Shown one piece after another: positions 22,060 through 33,600 of a stretch of DNA of 64,000 bases. This stretch comes from Lamellibrachia columna (lineage: Eukaryota; Annelida; Polychaeta; Sabellida; Siboglinidae), in the NCBI GenBank assembly GCA_963662155.1, contig OY759265.1, positions 12,443,929 to 12,507,928 of the forward strand, written 5' to 3'. Position numbers and translations under genes: made by a program. The notes under the pieces are model-generated. The model did no database searches, was not told the origin of the DNA, and was given only the letters and a program-made list of their open reading frames with translations. Each line of letters opens with the position of its first letter. Position 1 is the stretch's first letter.

Positions 22060-22500
22060 GAGACCATTTTCTTGCTGAAGCTATCTGCCGCATTTGATAC
22101 CATTGGTCACAGGACAACTTATTAAAAGTGTGTCAATGTGGTGTGCCATATATGGAACAGAGCTGGTTCTCATAATATTTAACTGATAGATGCAAAAGAA
22201 TGAAGATAGCGAATTGTTTCTCAGCTACGCTCCCTACTTCACGTAATGTTCCTCAGGGTGTTTCACTCTCTACGCTACTCTACTTGGCTCAGTTATCCAA
22301 CGTCACAACTTGGATCACCAAGTGTATGCTAATAAATCACAGACCTATGCTATTTTGGCTACATGAGATACAAATCACTTCCTAAACTAGCTCAGGGATT
22401 GTCTCCACAAAATCTTCCATTGGATGACAGAGACCACATTAAAGTTAAATGCAAGTAAATCCGAGTTAGTTATTATTGGTGGGGTAAATTTTGCATGTCT
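22060..22500 (+). pseudogene. Degenerate non-LTR reverse transcriptase relic (second LINE lineage)
   Basis: RT motifs are readable across three frames: LLKLSAAFDTIGHR (motif A, from 22072), SWF then a stop then YLTDRCKRMK (22161 onward), NVPQGVSLSTLLYL (motif B) and, after a frame change, LDHQVYAN at the position of motif C, where ADD is destroyed. It ends with WMTETTLKLNASKSELVIIG (from 22421). The order and wording are those of CR1/L2-type RTs. At least two frame changes and one stop make it an old relic. It is unrelated in sequence to the young CR1-like copies and to the repeat B relic. Confidence 0.75.
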
Positions 22501-23370
22501 ATTTGAATCGATTAGGTGCGCACAATATGTTGCAAGACGTTTCCTTATGTGTCAGACTTTAGATTGCATGTAGAGAGAAGCACAGTAAAATCAAAACGTG
22601 TGGAAAGCATTAGCTTAACAGTGTCGCCTGGCTGTTCTTCGATGAGAACAAATTTGCATGTTTGCTGGAGTGCCATAAAACACTAATATTATATAGCCTT
22701 TTTGTTTAGGGAGTGACGTAGAGTGATATAATGAAAGCATTGATTTACTAAAATGCAAGGAAGGACATCAACGTAATAATTTACATGTAATTGATTACGG
22801 ATTGACAGACGTTTGCTACGATGACAATAAAACTGATGCCGATTGAGCAACTAATGCGAATCGAGAATAATAACCTGAATCTGAATATGTAATGATCGAT
22901 GTACTTTTGTTTAAAAAATAAGAGTCCAATGACGTGAGTGACACTTAGCAGTATCTGCTATTTGGTTGCACCTCCTATCGGTCGCTGGAGAGACCAATCC
23001 ACAGTCACCGGGTCTCTTATGGTTACATATCGAGCAGCTCTCAGGGGAGAGATTTGTCGGCCCCCAGACCTTCCTGTAGTTCTCCAGCCAAACTACTGAC
23101 AATCCCTATATGTTGAGCTTGTAACCTCCTATGACAACACGACAACCCGTTTATATAGTAGGTAAACCTATTTAGCTGAATTTGTGGTGTGAACTCTTGA
23201 AACAGGTTAACTTTACATTTAACTGATATAACAACTACTAATTAAACAATTTAGTTAATTAGAATGTTTCTTATATGGCATAGTTCATGTTGTAATGCTG
23301 CAAAGTGTATAACATGCATAAATAATATTACTAGTCTATGTTATTGATATTTAATTATGCAGATCTAGTG
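22501..23370. other. AT-rich single-copy stretch with no recognised gene
   Basis: I see no convincing exon, RNA gene or repeat here. A GC-richer patch at about 22960-23110 is open on the minus strand for 63 codons and contains CSICNHKRPGDC. It has no recognised family and no splice support, so I leave it unannotated. Confidence 0.5.
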
Positions 23371-23380
23371 GTGAAATTAT

Positions 23381-23415
23381 GCGCATGCGCCGGAAGTTAT
23401 CACTCTAAGATGGCG
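23381..23415 (+). promoter_or_regulatory. Housekeeping-type promoter cluster: NRF1, ETS and YY1-like sites
   Basis: GCGCATGCGC (23381-23390) is the perfect palindromic NRF1 motif. It runs into GCCGGAAGT, an ETS-family site, and 10 bp later AAGATGGCG (23407-23415) matches the YY1 motif that often overlaps the start codon of housekeeping genes. All three lie within 35 bp of otherwise AT-rich DNA and in the usual order for a plus-strand TATA-less promoter. The ATG inside the last motif opens only nine codons (MASTRTLAV, stop 23437-23439), so either it is an upstream ORF or the first exon is spliced soon after. Confidence 0.55.
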
Positions 23416-23439
23416 TCTACTAGAACGTTGGCCGTGTAA

Positions 23440-25232
23440 TTGATATCAACAAACCTACAAAACCCTGTCTTAGGAATACAACACACTCCAAGTGGAAAAG
23501 GTTTATTATATTGGCAATAGTATCAGCGAACAGTTGTGATAACTGGTATGTCTGTTTATTATCTATGCATCTAGCAATTCCCACCGCCGTTACTTTGTTA
23601 ACTGTTACGTTAGCCAACAATAAGCCAAAACGCATAGAAAGTGTCTCGTCTCCTTGCCAGCAACAGTCTAGCCAAATTTTCGTGCGACTAATACACAGTC
23701 ATGAGTTGCATCAGAAGCAGAAAAACATAGTTGTCACTAATAAGTAATCTGTCCCAATACATTAATCAAAACTCCATATGAAATGATCAATCGTTTGTAG
23801 AATGAATAAAATATGTATCAGAATTAAAACCATATCAAATATGTGTACTCCGTAGTACAGATATTATTTATCTACAAAGCCAAATAATGTTTATACACAA
23901 ATCTTCCGCATTCTGGTAGGTCACAAAGTCCCTGTTTATAATGCTCCTTTTGTTAGTAGCTGTCTCGAATCATCTCTTTCTTCACCAATTTCGTCCGACT
24001 GGCTGTCAACGCAATGCATTTCTACCTGTCTAGATGAGATCAGCTTTTACAGAGAACACCACATGAAGCACGCAGCGTGTGCTATTGATATACAACGTAT
24101 GTTGAAGCAGATAACATGCACTCCAACACGGATGTAGGTCACGAAATGCTATCTTGCACACTCCTCCATATTTCTCCAATTGATCATTCTTCGGTCATGG
24201 TAGGCCGTACACCGTATACCAATTTTTGGAAGAAGAATCACCAACTTCGCATGGATTGCTATATAAGACACGCTAAATGCAAGAACTCCCCGCATGCTGG
24301 CTGGTAAACAGGAATGAACCATTGTGGTCTGTTGTCTGTGCTGGCGGAAGTAATCAACGAACTACGACACGCATTGTCCATGCGCTCGGACGGCGTTGTC
24401 CTGTTTGCATAACATAATCTATTGCAACACCACGCCTTGACACCTGTCAACGCCCTGAATGACGTTGTAATCCTCACTTAGAAGCGCAATTTCTATGTCG
24501 CAATTATTCTGGTATCCTAATTGTATCGACACATGCGTGTTCTATTGAGGATACGTAATCGTTCTGTTTACAGCAATTTTCTCAACATGGTTACACCAAA
24601 AAATAATAGTACGCATCAGTTAGTGTACGTTCAGTGTTCAAAGTGTTTTACACTTCACCCCTAGCACACCTGTTCATTCCAACTCCATCTCGACTTCTCT
24701 GGGAAGCACTCAGCCATGCTGCAGTTACTGCTCGAAGACCATTCGTACGTATAATCACCACTGCATATAGCCAGATACTCGTTCATACAAACGAATGAGC
24801 TGTGGCAACGTTCGGTGAAACAAATTGCCAAAGCTTCGAAACGGCAGCAAGACGGTTCAAGCTAGGGTTTTCACGACTGGGAGCCTGACGTTCTATCTGG
24901 AACGTTGTCACGCCCCATTCGATGGGAGAGAAGGAGAAGGGTCAGAGACGAAGCGAGGAAGGGAGAGGAGGCAGCGCGGGAGGGAGATATGCCGTTTGTT
25001 TGTTAATGCAGACATGTACAAGTGTTTAGCAATATTTAATATGGCCATGGTTCGCACCACGCTGTAGCTTACTCATGCGCGCATCTTACTGCTAACACTA
25101 GTACGAAAAGTAAAATAATAAACCGCACAAAAACAAATGTTGCAACATAGGCCTCTATAGCTCAATGCGCATACCAGCTCATATCACGGCATGTGGCTTT
25201 TATAAAACGTCGGCAGGGAAGCGTGTATGCGT
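23440..25232. other. Single-copy stretch downstream of promoter-like cluster, no recognised gene
   Basis: Candidate donor GTATGT at 23547 could end a first exon from the promoter cluster, but I cannot follow it to a second exon. Short open frames (for example 23511-23747 and 24825-25067) lack recognised motifs. A purine-rich segment lies at about 24920-24990. No tRNA or rRNA genes were seen. Confidence 0.5.
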
Positions 25233-25235
25233 ATC

Positions 25236-25410
25236 AGTGTTTGGTACACACGTGTATCCTGGTACAAAGTCAACACTTGTGTCGCACGCGGTGTCTTTGA
25301 TGGGGAGCGTTGAATGCTATATCAAAGATGATTGATTGTTTGCTATAATGTTTACATCATCTAACGTGTGTCCTGGAACGAAACTAGCATTGGTATCGCA
25401 TCAAAGAGAC
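25236..25410 (-). other. Two diverged copies of a short coding-like block
   Basis: Minus-strand frames read CDTNASFVPGHTLDD (from 25400) and CDTSVDFVPGYTCVPN (from 25286). The copies are 114 nt apart, thus in the same frame, with one stop between them. Many of the differences fall at third codon positions. They lie just downstream of the TIR-like exon on the same strand. I cannot name a domain. Confidence 0.25.
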
Positions 25411-25432
25411 GTCGGAGTCGTGCATCAGTGCT

Positions 25433-25729
25433 TCACTTGACCTGGATGGAGGCAGAGTCTTGTAAGAGCAGTTGCTGTAGACGTGGGCGAATGGATGAAG
25501 ATTGGGTGACGTCGAGCAAGACAAATATGTATTTGGGCAGCGGTTTGATGCTGCCGAGCGCCGTCGTCATGAGTTCGCTGTCGTCGATGAACTGTCGCAT
25601 CAAACATACGACCACATTGTCGCCGTTGTCGAAGCCTCCTATTTTCGAGGCGCCGACGTCGTCGCGATCACCGACGTAGAGACGCAATCCCCACTCGTCT
25701 TCGACGTGTTTCAATAGTTGAGTGCAAAC
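25433..25729 (-). CDS. TIR-domain-like exon (partial)
   Basis: A minus-strand frame with GC-rich third codon positions, unlike its surroundings. It reads CTQLLKHVEDEWGLRLYVGD, then RDDVGASKIGGFDNGDNVVV, then CLMRQFIDDSE and KYIFVLLDVTQ, then LQQLLLQDSASIQ. This matches the TIR layout: LE..GL.L, the box 2 RD..., a central strand ending in VVCL...F..S, and a hydrophobic IFVLLD strand. Box 1 (an F/Y-DAFISY-type strand) is missing; repeat B begins 74 bp upstream. An in-frame TAA at 25730-25732 precedes the block, and TGA ends it at 25433, beside a possible donor CAG/GTCAAG. TIR domains act as adaptors or NADases in innate immunity. Possible readings: an internal exon, or a pseudogene truncated by the repeat. 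Confidence 0.5.
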   Translation of the reverse strand, partial: VCTQLLKHVEDEWGLRLYVGDRDDVGASKIGGFDNGDNVVVCLMRQFIDDSELMTTALGSIKPLPKYIFVLLDVTQSSSIRPRLQQLLLQDSASIQVK

Positions 25730-26278
25730 TTAGCGCGAGATTATCGCGAAGCCGCCCTGGCAATAGACAAAGTTAGCGGCGTGTTGGATTTACAGTGAGC
25801 TCACAGTTGTTCTAATAAATCAGTATTTGCGCTGAGTAGTAATGGCTTATGTTTTGGTAACCAGATTGATTTGTTTAATGTTTTTATTTATACTTTCACT
25901 GAACATCCTTCTTGTCAAAGGATATTTGATTTTTTTATGAGCATGCTGTAGTCAAGAAAAGTACGTCGTTTATATGAGTACAACGATATGGTAAAATGCA
26001 TATTGCTCAAACAAAGATACATATGAGAGATTGATTTTGTAAATATTTAGCAAATATTCTATTGAAATAATGTTTTTTCTCATAAGCAATTTATACACTC
26101 CTTAAGAAAATGTTTACCATATTATTGGATTTATTAAACATAACTTTTTTTTACCAAAATAACGGTGCTTTTCCTCTTTTTTCACTGATGTTCATGGGTT
26201 AGGTTCAGGTAAAATATTGTCGTTTCACTCTTTCTGTTTTTTCTTTACATAGTTTTCTATCGGCTGCCCCCTCTCCAT

Positions 26279-27170
26279 CTTTCATCTTAACCCTCTCCAT
26301 CTTTCATCTTCCCCCGATCTTCTCATATCCCACCTCACGCAGTCCTTCGATCTTAGCTGTTCGTTCCCCTATTCTTGCATCCTTGATGTTTTTTCACCTT
26401 TTTCTTCCACTCTCTTTACTAGTATGTCTGCATCCATGCTTACCATGTGGCCTGCCCATTTCAACTTGCTTCTCACCAATCTTCCGGTTGAACTGTTTTG
26501 TTGCATCACATATTTCGTCAGGTCGTTCATCTTTCTTTCGTCAACCCTCTTTGTTCGTGTTATTCGACAAAACCAGAACCAACTTTCAGCTGCTGTTGTT
26601 GTTCTGTCAACGCCACTGTCTCCAAATACAGATTAAGGCATGCTTGTGTAACACAAGCTCTCAGGACTTTCCTTTTCAGCTTTTTCAAAATGTTTCTGTC
26701 CAACATGACTCCCCCTACCTTTCCCCAAGCATTCGCTCCCTGTTGTATCCGGCATCGCATTTTTACCTCTGAATGCTCATCCTCATTAACCATTCCTCCA
26801 ACTTACACAAAGCCATCCACTTGGTTGAACTCCTTATCATCCAAACTAATGTTCAAGTCCTCTCTCTGATGTCAAACCCACATCTCTCCTGTCTTCTCCC
26901 GGCTCATTATCGGTCCGTGCTTCTTGAACATCCCCTTCCATTGCTCCAACACTTCCTGTAGTTCTTGTTTTTTGTCTGCTATCATGGCCAGATCGTTTGC
27001 ATACATCCCCTTCCTAAGAACATCCTTCATGCTGATATTCCTGCTGATTAGTGCCACCACCATGATAAAGAGTAAAGGGTCATTTCCTTGCCTCTAACCG
27101 ATGTTAACTTTAAACTCTTCCGACAACCCACATCTATCCACAACTCTCCTTTTGGTACTCAGGAACATGA
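26279..27170 (-). pseudogene. LINE reverse transcriptase relic (B segment right of island)
   Basis: Copy of the RT relic with the NDLA box, the RIQQGANAWGKVGGVMLDR block and the C-terminal fragments. It carries private substitutions compared with block 1, for example VKMRC for VEMRC, and so represents a slightly older sister unit. Confidence 0.75.
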
Positions 27171-27374
27171 CATTTCTGGGTGTTGCTCGCCGTGACACAG
27201 AACTGACTGAATACAACCAATTCATTACAAAGTCAGACTCCCAGATAAGTACAAAAGGTGTTGGAATGAACAGGTCAGCCAGGGAGTGAACTGTTAAGCA
27301 CGTTGAACAATCCCAAGGAGTGGATACAGTGCTGTGTAAACATAAACATGCCTTTACTTTAGGTGTTTTTGCAG

Positions 27375-27493
27375 GTGCTGCGGCAGCCAGGAACAATTTT
27401 GGTGGACCGAGAGTAAACAATATCAAGGGTCACTTCAATCGGATCGCGCTTGCCTATCCCCACTTTGTGTGTTGGTACAGGTTGGTGTCATAA
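27375..27493 (+). other. Exon-like segment in B segment right of island
   Basis: Same acceptor, phase and stop as the copy at 10970, with the same GHFNR variant. Confidence 0.3.
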
Positions 27494-29341
27494 GTAGATA
27501 TAACCGCCTTAGAAACAGGCCATTCATGGTGCTCTTACAAATTCATTGGATTATGAGTGAAACAGACATTGCAAAAACTGTAACAAAGAATAGTGGGGGA
27601 GGGGAGAATGTCACATTAGATTGAGAAACTAACTTTTAGATTTGTTCTAATAAATCAGTATTTGCGCTGAGTAGTAATGGCTTATGATTTGGTAACCAGA
27701 TTGATTTGTTTAATGTTTTTATTTATACTTTCACTGTACATCCTTCTTGACAAAGGATTTTTGATTTTTATGAGCATGCTGTAGTCAAGAAGATTACGTC
27801 GTTTATATGAGTACAACCATATGGTAAAATGCATATTGCTCAAACAGAGATACATATGAGAGATTGATTTTGTAAATATTTAGCAAATATTCTATTGAAA
27901 TAATGTTTTTTCTCATAAGCAATTTATACACTGCTTATGAAAATGTTGACCATATTATTGCATTTATTAAACCTAACTTTTTTTTACCAAACTATCGGTG
28001 CTTTTCCTCTTTTTTCACTTATGTTTATGGGTTAGGTTCAGGTAAAATATTGTCGAGTCACTCTTTCTGTTTTATCTTTCCATACTTTTCTATCGGCTGC
28101 CCCCTCTCCATCTTTCATCTTGCCCCTCTCCATCTTTCATCTTGCCCCTCTCCATCATTCATCTTCCCCCGATCTTCTCATATCCCACCTCACGCAGTCC
28201 TTCGATCTTAGCTGTTCGTTCCCCTTTTCTTGCATCCTTTATGTTTTTTCACCTTTCTCTTCCACTCTCTTTACTAGTATGTCTGCATCCAGTATATTAG
28301 GTTGTGGTGGGGACATCTTCAATCTAGTGCAGCCTCCCTCTGATAAGTTACATCAAAGCAGAACAAGTCATATTATAATATAATTACTTAGCAGTCAACT
28401 TTTGTTTATTTCAGTTCATTAGACACAGTCACCTTTACTCAAGTCCATGTGAAGAGCACACATCTATTGGGAGTTGAGAAAATCCTGGACAGGCCAAGCT
28501 GTTATCTGATATGGCCTAGTGAGCTGACGTAACTGTTTCACATGGAAGGTGAGTTGTTTTTGAGGATTCCACTAAGTAAGTTATGTAATGTTATGCAATT
28601 CGACAAGTTGAGGTGTCTGTCTTTTCAGTAATCCACACTCAAAGTGATATTTGGGTCTGTTTACATAGGTGTATTGTGGCACCAGGTAAAAAATTATTAT
28701 AACTGTCAGTATGGAATAACAACTGGCTATATAGAATTTGATTACAGATCACATGCTGGACTATTCCAAAAATTATGTTACAAGTTCATTCGAGTGAGCT
28801 GAAAAAGTGAGTGTATTCGAGTATCGTACTAGAATACAGACTGTCTCAAGCTGAAGTAGCTCATATATGTGTGTTCTGCCCACTACAGGTGGTGGTTCCT
28901 TGTGTATGTAAGCAACTCCAACAACTAGGTAGGACATAGATTTTTTGAATGAATGCATGATTTTAATTTACCTTTATCAACAGGCTAAATTTAATTTTTG
29001 TCTGCACAATTACCATTTTTATTTGGGGTAAGACCACAGTTGACCTTCCTGTTTACTGTTTCACACGAATGTAGGGCACGCGAAATTGTGAAATGTGAAC
29101 TTAATAAATTCATATTATGTGACATGAGTGCCTTTGAGCATGAATATTCACAGGTTTGTTTATAGAAGCTATTGGCTGTGAAATATTGCATTTTTTGGAG
29201 AGTTTAACTGGCGGAGGGATTTATGGGAATTTTTCTGCTATGGGCCACGTGGGCGCATGAATACACGTCGGAAACTGCCAGCAATCCTGAAGGAGTGGTT
29301 TGCACCACTCTGTCAAAGTCATCCTGGCTTAGCTGTGGCAA

Positions 29342-32300
29342 CTAAACCCCACTGCTAACCCCACTGGGTTCCTGTTGGATTGCTGCATCTGATGGTTTGT
29401 GGTAACAGTGGCCGGTCTTGAAGCCACCAATTTTCATCTTAATTCCACCAGCAGGTGGACATTTCTCCTCACTCTTTCTACTACTACTACTACTATCATG
29501 TGTTGTCTCCTCCATTTTAAAATCCCTGGTAAATCCAAATAAAATTACTAATGAAAGTGACAAAACCGTTATCTGAATGCAAAGACGTCTAATCCACCTG
29601 AGAAACCAGATGACAGTGACAGGAGACCAGTATATTAGGGGGGGGGACATCTTCAAACTAGTGCAGCCTCCCTCTGATAAGTTACATCAAAGCAGAACAA
29701 GTCACATTATAATATAATTACTTAGCAGTCAACTTTTGTTTATTTCAGTTAATTAGACACAGTCACCTTTACTTAAGTCCATGTGAAGTGCACACATCTA
29801 TTGGGAGTTGAGAAAATCCTGGACAGGCCCAGCTGTTATCTGATATGGCCTTGTGAGCTGACTTAACTGTTTCACATGGAAGGTGAGTTGTTTTTGAGGA
29901 CTCCACTAAGTAGGTTATGTAATGTTATGCAATTCGACAAGTTGAGGTGTCTGTCTTTTCAGTAATCCACAGTCAAAAGTGATATTTGGGTCTGTTTACA
30001 TAGGTGTATTGTGGCACCAGGAAAAAAATTATTATAACTTTCAGTATGGAATAACAACTGGCTATATAGAATTTGATTACAGAACACATGCTGGACTATT
30101 CCAAAAATTATGTTACAAGTTCATTCGAGTGAACTGAAAAAGTGAGTGTATTCGAGTATCGTACTAGAATACAGACTGTCTCAAGCTGAAGTAGCTCATA
30201 TATGTGTGTTCTGCCCACCACAGGTGGTGGTTCCTTGTGTATGTAAGCAACTCCGACAACTAGGTAGGACATAGATTTTTTTGCATAAATGCATGATTTT
30301 CATTTACCTTTATCAACAGGCTAAATTAAATTTTTGTCTGCACAATTACCAATTTTATTTGGGGTAAAACCACAGTTGACCTTCCTGTTTACTGTTTCAC
30401 ACGAATGTAGGGCACACGAAATTGTGAAATGTGAATTTAATAAATTCATATTATGTGACATGAGTGCCTTTGAGCATGAATATTCACAGGTTTGTTTATA
30501 GAAGCTATTGGCTGTGAAATAGTGCATTTTTTGGAGAGTTTAACTGTCGGAGGGATTTATGAGAATTGTTCTGCTATGGGCCACGTGGGTGCATGAATAC
30601 ACGTCGGAAACTGCCAGCAATCCTGAAGGAGTGGTTTGCACCACTCTGTCAAAGTCATCCTGGCTTAGCTGTGGCAACTAAACCCCACTGCTAACCCCAC
30701 TGGGTTCCTGTTGGATTGCTGCATCTGATGGTTTGTGGTAACAGTGGCCGGTCTTGAAGCCACCAATTTTCATCTTAATTCCACCAGCAGGTGGACATTT
30801 CTCCTCACTCTTTTTACTACTACTACTACTATCATGTGTTGTCTCCTCCATTTTAAAATCCCAGGTAAATCCAAGTAAAATTACTAATGAAAGTGACAAA
30901 ACCGTTATCTGAATGCAAAGACATCTAATCCACCTGAGAAACCAGATGACAGTGACAGGAGACCAGTATATTAGGGGGGGTGGGGACATCTTCAATCTAA
31001 TGCAACCTCCCTCTGATAAGTTACATCAAAGCAGAACAAGTCACATTATAATATAATTACATAGCAGTCAACTTTTGTTTATTTCAGTTAATTAGACACA
31101 GTCACCTTTACTCAAGTCCATGTGAAGAGCACACATCTATTGGGAGTTGAGAAAATCCTGGATAGGCCAAGCTGTTATCTGATATGGCCTAGTGATCTGA
31201 CGTAACTATTTCACATGGAAGGTGAGTTGTTTTTGAGGACTCCACTAAGTAGGTTATGTAATGTTATGCAATTCGACAAGTTGAGGTGTCTGTCTTTTCA
31301 GTAATCCACACTCAAATGTGATATTTGGGTCTGTTTACATAGGTGTATTGTGGCACCAGGTAAAAAAATATTATAACTTTTAGTATAGAATAACAACTGG
31401 CTATATAGAATTTAATTACAGAACACATGCTGGACTATTCAAAAAATGATGTTACAAGTTCATTCGAGTGAGCTGAAAAAGTGAGTGTATTCGAGTATCG
31501 TACTAGAATAGAGACTGTCTCAAGCTGAAGTAGCTCATATATGTGTGTTCTGCCCACCACAGGTGGTGGTTCCTTGTGTATGTAAGCAACTCCAACAACT
31601 AGGTAGGACATAGATTTTTTGCATGAATGCATGATTTTCATTTACCTTTATCAACAGTCTAAATAAAAAAAAATTCTGCAGAGTTACCATTTTTATTTGG
31701 GGTGAGACCACAGTTGACCTTCCTGTTTACTGTTTCACACGAATGTAGGGCACGCGAAATTGTGAAATGAGAACTTAGTAAATTCATATTATGTGACATG
31801 AGTGCCTTTGAACAAGAATATTCACAGGTTTGTTTATAGAAGCTATTGGCTGTGAAATAGTGCATTTTTTGGAGAGTTTAACTGGCGGAGGGATTTATGG
31901 GAATTTTTCTGCTATGGGCCACGTGGGCGCATGAATACACGTCGGAAACTGCCAGCAATCCTGAAGGAGTGGTTTGCACCACTCTGTCAAAGTCATCCTG
32001 GCTTAGCTGTGGCAACTAAACCCCACTGCTAACCCCACTGGGTTCCTGTTGGATTGCTGCATCTGATGGTTTGTGGTAACAGTGGCCGGTCTTGAAGCCA
32101 CCAATTTTCATCTTAATTCCACCAGCAGGTGGACATTTCTCCTCACTCTTTTTACTACTACTACTACTATCATGTGTTGTCTCCTCCATTTTAAAATCCC
32201 AGGTAAATCCAAGTAAAATTACTAATGAAAGTGACAAAACCGTTATCTGAATGCAAAGACATCTAATCCACCTGATAAAACAGATGACAGTGACAGGAGA

Positions 32301-33600
32301 CCAGTATATTAGGGGGGGGGGTGGGGACATCTTCAATCTAATGCAGCCTCCCTCTGATAAGTTACATCAAAGCAGAACAAGTCACATTATAATATAATTA
32401 CTTAGCAGTCAACTTTTGTTTATTTCAGTTAATTAGACACAGTCACCTTTACTCAAGTCCATGTGAAGTGCACACATCTATTGGGAGTTGAGAAAATCCT
32501 GGACAGGCCCAGCTGTTATCTGATATGGCCTTGTGAGCTGACTTAACTGTTTCACATGGAAGGTGAGTTGTTTTTGAGGACTCCACTAAGTAGGTTATGT
32601 AATGTTATGCAATTCGACAAGTTGAGGTGTCTGTCTTTTCAGTAATCCACAGTCAAAAGTGATATTTGGGTCTGTTTACATAGGTGTATTGTGGCACCAG
32701 GAAAAAAATTATTATAACTTTCAGTATGGAATAACAACTGGCTATATAGAATTTGATTACAGAACACATGCTGGACTATTCCAAAAATTATGTTACAAGT
32801 TCATTCGAGTGAACTGAAAAAGTGAGTGTATTCGAGTATCGTACTAGAATACAGACTGTCTCAAGCTGAAGTAGCTCATATATGTGTGTTCTGCCCACCA
32901 CAGGTGGTGGTTCCTTGTGTATGTAAGCAACTCCGACAACTAGGTAGGACATAGATTTTTTTGCATAAATGCATGATTTTCATTTACCTTTATCAACAGG
33001 CTAAATTAAATTTTTGTCTGCACAATTACCAATTTTATTTGGGGTAAAACCACAGTTGACCTTCCTGTTTACTGTTTCACACGAATGTAGGGCACACGAA
33101 ATTGTGAAATGTGAATTTAATAAATTCATATTATGTGACATGAGTGCCTTTGAGCATGAATATTCACAGGTTTGTTTATAGAAGCTATTGGCTGTGAAAT
33201 AGTGCATTTTTTGGAGAGTTTAACTGGCGGAGGGATTTATGAGAATTGTTCTGCTATGGGCCACGTGGGTGCATGAATACACGTCGGAAACTGCCAGCAA
33301 TCCTGAAGGAGTGGTTTGCACCACTCTGTCAAAGTCATCCTGGCTTAGCTGTGGCAACTAAACCCCACTGCTAACCCCACTGGGTTCCTGTTGGATTGCT
33401 GCATCTGATGGTTTGTGGTAACAGTGGCCGGTCTTGAAGCCACCAATTTTCATCTTAATTCCACCAGCAGGTGGACATTTCTCCTCACTCTTTCTCCTAC
33501 TACTACTACTACTATCATGTGTTGTCTCCTCCATTTTAAAATCCCAGGTAAATCCAAGTAAAATTACTAATGAAAGTGACAAAACCGTTATCTGAATGCA
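29342..33600 (-). pseudogene. Relic frames of the TAG subfamily (four A monomers)
   Basis: In the monomers at 29223, 30559, 31897 and 33239 the transposase-like frame ends early with SGVSSGV, because the tryptophan codon TGG of GVWLPRLSQ has become TAG (for example at 29342-29344; also 30678, 32016 and 33358). The rest of the block is conserved after the stop. Monomers 30559 and 33239 also share the variant GAGAATTGTTC at the landmark and are 2,680 bp apart, an early dimer duplication. Confidence 0.7.

Larger units (their letters stand above)
25803..28290. repeat. Repeat B segment right of the island, with B-to-A junction copy 3
   Basis: B resumes at ACAGTTGTTCTAATAAATCAG (equivalent to 3875 in unit 1), runs through one complete unit and about a third of the next, and ends at TGTCTGCATCC/AGTATATTAGG. 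The first 21-bp minisatellite site near 26270 has two copies; the second, near 28100-28165, has three. Confidence 0.9.

Noticed and set aside
22911..23102. Minus-strand frame with CSICNHKRPGDC
   Set aside because: It has two cysteine pairs, but the frame is short, with no splice support and no recognised family.
23511..23747. 78-codon frame downstream of the promoter-like cluster
   Set aside because: It begins at TTG rather than ATG and has no recognised domain or clear splice sites, so it was not called as a gene.
25150..25200. tRNA-like A-box (TAGCTCAATGCG)
   Set aside because: No matching B box or cloverleaf could be found downstream.
25502..25717. Plus-strand 71-codon frame opposite the TIR-like exon
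   Set aside because: It is open and GC-rich, but the minus-strand frame shows an ordered set of TIR motifs and this one shows none.
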